From the NCBI RefSeq assembly GCF_020564935.1, contig NZ_JAJCXB010000001.1:186001-250000 (forward strand): 64,000 bases of DNA. Reading direction: 5' to 3'. The stretch's first letter is position 1. Every line of letters starts with the position of its first letter. The notes below the pieces were generated by a model. It had not been told where the DNA came from. It did no database searches and worked only from the letters and a program-made list of their open reading frames with translations. A program made the position numbers and the translations under genes. Shown here in pieces: positions 61,921 to 64,000 of this stretch. The stretch comes from Streptomyces pinistramenti (GTDB taxonomy: Bacteria > Actinomycetota > Actinomycetes > Streptomycetales > Streptomycetaceae).

Positions 61921-62727
61921 TCAGTCGTCCAGCAGCTGGGCGCGCAGCCTCTCGCGGACCTCGGGCGTGAGCCGGAGGCCCTCGGTGAGGTACGTCTCCG
62001 TGGAGCCCCAGGTCTGGGCGATGGCGTCGAAGGCGGCCGTGAGGTAGTCGGTGTGCGCGCCGAAGAGCGGCGACAGCAGCTCCAGGACCTCGGGGGACAT
62101 GCCGACGGCGGAGTTGTCCGAGCGGCGGATCTTGTAGCGCCTGCTGGGGTCGTTGGACTTGAGGTAGTCCTGCTCGATCGCGTCCCGTTCCACGCCGATG
62201 GCCAGCAGTGTCACGGCGATGGACAGGCCCGCGCGGTCCTTGCCGGCCGCGCAGTGCATCAGGGCGGGGACGCTGTCGTCGGCGAGCGCGCGCAGCAGGC
62301 GGCTGTGGTCCTCGGTGCGGGTGGTGATGATGTGGCGGTAGGACGTGGCCATGCGGGACGCGGCCTTGCCGTCGCCCAGCACCGTCCGCAGCTCGTCCAG
62401 TTCGCCGTCGCGCACCATGGTCCAGAATTCCGCGCCGTCGGCCGGATCGGTGAGCGGGATGTTCACGTTCCGTACGCCGGGGAGCGTGACATCGGGGCCT
62501 TCCAGCTTGATGTCCGAGGAATTGCGGAAGTCGAAGACGGTGTGCAGCCCGAGGCCGGCGAGGAATGCGGTATCGGCCTCGGTCGCGTGCGCGAGATGGC
62601 CGCTGCGGAACAGGCGCCCGTGCCGTACCCGACGCCCGTCCACGGTCGGCAGTCCGCCCACGTCGCGGAAGTTGCGCACCTCCGTGAGCGGGAATTCGGC
62701 CGGTGGGACCTGCGGCGTCTGCGTCAC
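61921..62727 (-). CDS. Tyrosine-protein phosphatase (PTP, HCxxGKDR type)
   Basis: A 268-residue phosphatase of the bacterial Tyr/lipid phosphatase family. The P-loop is HCAAGKDRAG with the nucleophile Cys at residue 159; the Lys and Asp inside the loop mark the MptpB/LipA-like group that can act on phosphotyrosine, phosphoserine and phosphoinositides. The N-terminal RNFRDVGGLPTVDGRRVRHG and LFRSGHLAHATEAD blocks are characteristic. GTG 62727 has GAGGAG upstream. It is convergent with lanC (14 bp between stops), so probably not part of lanthipeptide synthesis. Confidence 0.85.
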   Translation of the reverse strand: MTQTPQVPPAEFPLTEVRNFRDVGGLPTVDGRRVRHGRLFRSGHLAHATEADTAFLAGLGLHTVFDFRNSSDIKLEGPDVTLPGVRNVNIPLTDPADGAEFWTMVRDGELDELRTVLGDGKAASRMATSYRHIITTRTEDHSRLLRALADDSVPALMHCAAGKDRAGLSIAVTLLAIGVERDAIEQDYLKSNDPSRRYKIRRSDNSAVGMSPEVLELLSPLFGAHTDYLTAAFDAIAQTWGSTETYLTEGLRLTPEVRERLRAQLLDD

Positions 62728-62984
62728 GGGCGCTCCTCGGGATCGGCCGCCGACGCTGCTCGTCGGCGATGCGGGGCCACCTTTGACCCTACGACATCGG
62801 TGTCCTGGGCAATCAAGACGTCGGTGCGCGGTATCTGTCGCAGGAAACGGAGCCGGTTGGCGACATTCGGTGATCGATCGGTATTCCGACTTGAAGAGAA
62901 TTTGACCAGGTGGCATTAATCACCACCAGTCAACCCCTGGTTACGGTGGCGTAAGTCACTTCTCAAGGTGAAGTATGTCCTGAC

Positions 62985-63785
62985 GTGGCAGACGATTCGG
63001 AAAACATCAGCAGCGGCGCCTTGGGCGCCATCGGGTCGTACGCAGCCGTCGGGGACAGCTTCACCGAGGGGGTCGGGGATCCCGGCCGTGACGGGGCGTA
63101 CATCGGTTGGGCGGACCGGCTCGCGGTTCTTCTCTCGGACCAGCGTGCCGAGGGCGACTTTCGCTATGCGAATCTCGCCGTCCGCGGCCGGCTCCTGGAC
63201 CAGATCATCGAGGAGCAGGTGCCCCGGGCCAAGGAGTTGGCCCCCGAGCTGGTGACGTTCTGTGCCGGCGGGAACGACATTCTGCGGCCGGGCTCGGACC
63301 CGGACGCGGTGGCCGAGCGGTACGAGGCGGCCGTCGCGGATCTGCGCGAGTCGGTCGGAACGGTGCTGCTGTGCACCGGCTTCGACACCCGCGGCATCCC
63401 CGTCCTCAAGCACCTGCGCGGCAGGATCGCGACCTACACCGCGCACGTCCGCGCCATCGCCGACCGGCACGACTGCCCGGTTCTCGACCTGTGGTCGCTG
63501 AAGTCGGTGCAGGACCGACGGGCCTGGAGCGACGACCGGCTGCACCTGTCCGCCGACGGGCACACCCGGGTCGCGCTGCGCGCAGGGCAGGTGCTCGGGC
63601 TCCAGGTGCCGGCCGAGCCGGACCAGCCGTGGCCCCCGGAGGCGGAGCGCTCTCCCGCGAAGGCGCGGCGGGACAACATCCACTGGGCGCGCGAACACCT
63701 CGTGCCGTGGATCGGCCGCCGGCTGCGCGGCGAATCCTCCGGCGATCACGTCGAGCCGAAGCGGCCCGACCTGCTGCCGCTGTGA
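62985..63785 (+). CDS. SGNH/GDSL-family hydrolase
   Basis: A 266-residue esterase/lipase-fold enzyme. Blocks are in order: GDSFTEG with catalytic Ser25 (block I), VRGRLLDQI (Gly of block II), CAGGNDILRPG (Asn of block III) and WSDDRLHLSADGH (Asp and His of block V). No signal peptide, so a cytoplasmic acyl- or acetylhydrolase is likely. GTG 62985 begins ADDSENIS; the upstream ATG at 62975 is out of frame. The divergent 257-bp gap from the phosphatase gene is AT-rich near 62900-62950 and should contain both promoters. Confidence 0.8.
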   Translation: MADDSENISSGALGAIGSYAAVGDSFTEGVGDPGRDGAYIGWADRLAVLLSDQRAEGDFRYANLAVRGRLLDQIIEEQVPRAKELAPELVTFCAGGNDILRPGSDPDAVAERYEAAVADLRESVGTVLLCTGFDTRGIPVLKHLRGRIATYTAHVRAIADRHDCPVLDLWSLKSVQDRRAWSDDRLHLSADGHTRVALRAGQVLGLQVPAEPDQPWPPEAERSPAKARRDNIHWAREHLVPWIGRRLRGESSGDHVEPKRPDLLPL

Positions 63786-63865
63786 CCGGCGGGGGCCGTG
63801 CGCGGTAACCGCCCGCCCCTGCCGAGCCGTCCGAGGTCCCGTTCCCCGCGCCGGGGGCCGGGACC

Positions 63866-64000
63866 TCAGTGCGTGCCGGCCGTGTAGGGCAGGTCCGCCC
63901 ACACCACGCAGCCGCCGCCGGGGTCGGATCGGGTGCCCCAGTTCTGGGACAGTGCGCCGACGAGGAACAGTCCGCGGCCGCACTCTTTGTCCACGCTGCC
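63866..64000 (-). CDS. Anti-sigma-type ATP-binding protein, C-terminal end (partial)
   Basis: The last 44 codons of a minus-strand gene that continues beyond the window. It reads DKECGRGLFLVGALSQNWGT, then GGGCVVWADLPY, the G2 box and final strand of HATPase-type anti-sigma kinases. The beginning and any partner gene are not visible. Confidence 0.7.
   Translation of the reverse strand, partial: GSVDKECGRGLFLVGALSQNWGTRSDPGGGCVVWADLPYTAGTH

Noticed and set aside
1..64000. CRISPR array or rRNA operon
   Set aside because: No regularly spaced repeats with unique spacers and no rRNA-like sequence were seen on either strand.

Overview
The window is high-GC actinobacterial chromosome, almost certainly Streptomyces. 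The evidence is third-position GC bias throughout, GTG/TTG starts, GTGA/ATGA gene overlaps, an fMet tRNA without encoded CCA, and a hopanoid operon in the Streptomyces arrangement. No database was searched; family names rest on motifs and remembered family features.

Left arm (1-15870): nested mobile DNA. A Tn7/Tn5053-like transposon supplies a DDE transposase (TniA), an AAA ATPase (TniB) and a TniQ protein. Its right end is marked by three 20-bp repeats and a terminal ACA at 15870; its left end lies outside the window. tniA is cut in two by a 10.66-kb insertion (985-11641) bordered by TTTACCGACCG in inverted orientation. The insertion carries a decayed Tn554-like tnpABC set, an internally deleted IS5-family copy, a cargo module (membrane protein, winged-helix regulator, gamma-glutamyltransferase-like protein around a perfect 25-bp palindrome), a broken IS256-family transposase and a complete IS5-family element.

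Middle (15871-37107): ordinary chromosome. It holds an amino-acid permease, a secreted sphingomyelinase, an MpaB-type oxygenase, secreted M1 and S15 peptidases, a D-amino-acid oxidase, an FUSC transporter, Tex, an SCO6745-family protein, a GlxA-type regulator with a DJ-1/PfpI protein, an enoyl-CoA hydratase, an ABC-F protein, initiator tRNA-Met, an HdeD-like protein, an anti-sigma-type kinase and Idi.

Envelope-polymer operon (37752-44824): seven tightly packed genes encode two CDP-alcohol phosphotransferases, a LicC-like cytidylyltransferase, a glycerol-1-phosphate-dehydrogenase-like enzyme, a GT2 glycosyltransferase and a TagGH/Wzm-Wzt-type exporter. A PHO-box-like sequence (two contiguous 11-bp GTTCACC-type units) lies upstream. 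Together they predict a phosphate-regulated, exported phosphopolymer or phospholipid built from an archaeal-type glycerol phosphate enantiomer.

Hopanoid operon (45191-56936): hpnC-hpnD-hpnE-polyprenyl synthase-shc-hpnG-hpnH-dxs-hpnO forms a full route from precursor supply (Dxs, with Idi nearby) through squalene and hopene to adenosylhopane and aminobacteriohopanetriol. It ends at a strong hairpin.

Right arm (57138-64000): a compact class I lanthipeptide cluster of precursor, full-length LanB and LanC. The 52-residue precursor has four Ser/Thr and four Cys in its predicted core. No transporter, protease or immunity gene is adjacent. It is followed by a tyrosine phosphatase, an SGNH hydrolase and the end of an ATP-binding anti-sigma-type gene. 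The lanthipeptide and the glycerol-1-phosphate envelope operon are the best candidates for something undescribed.
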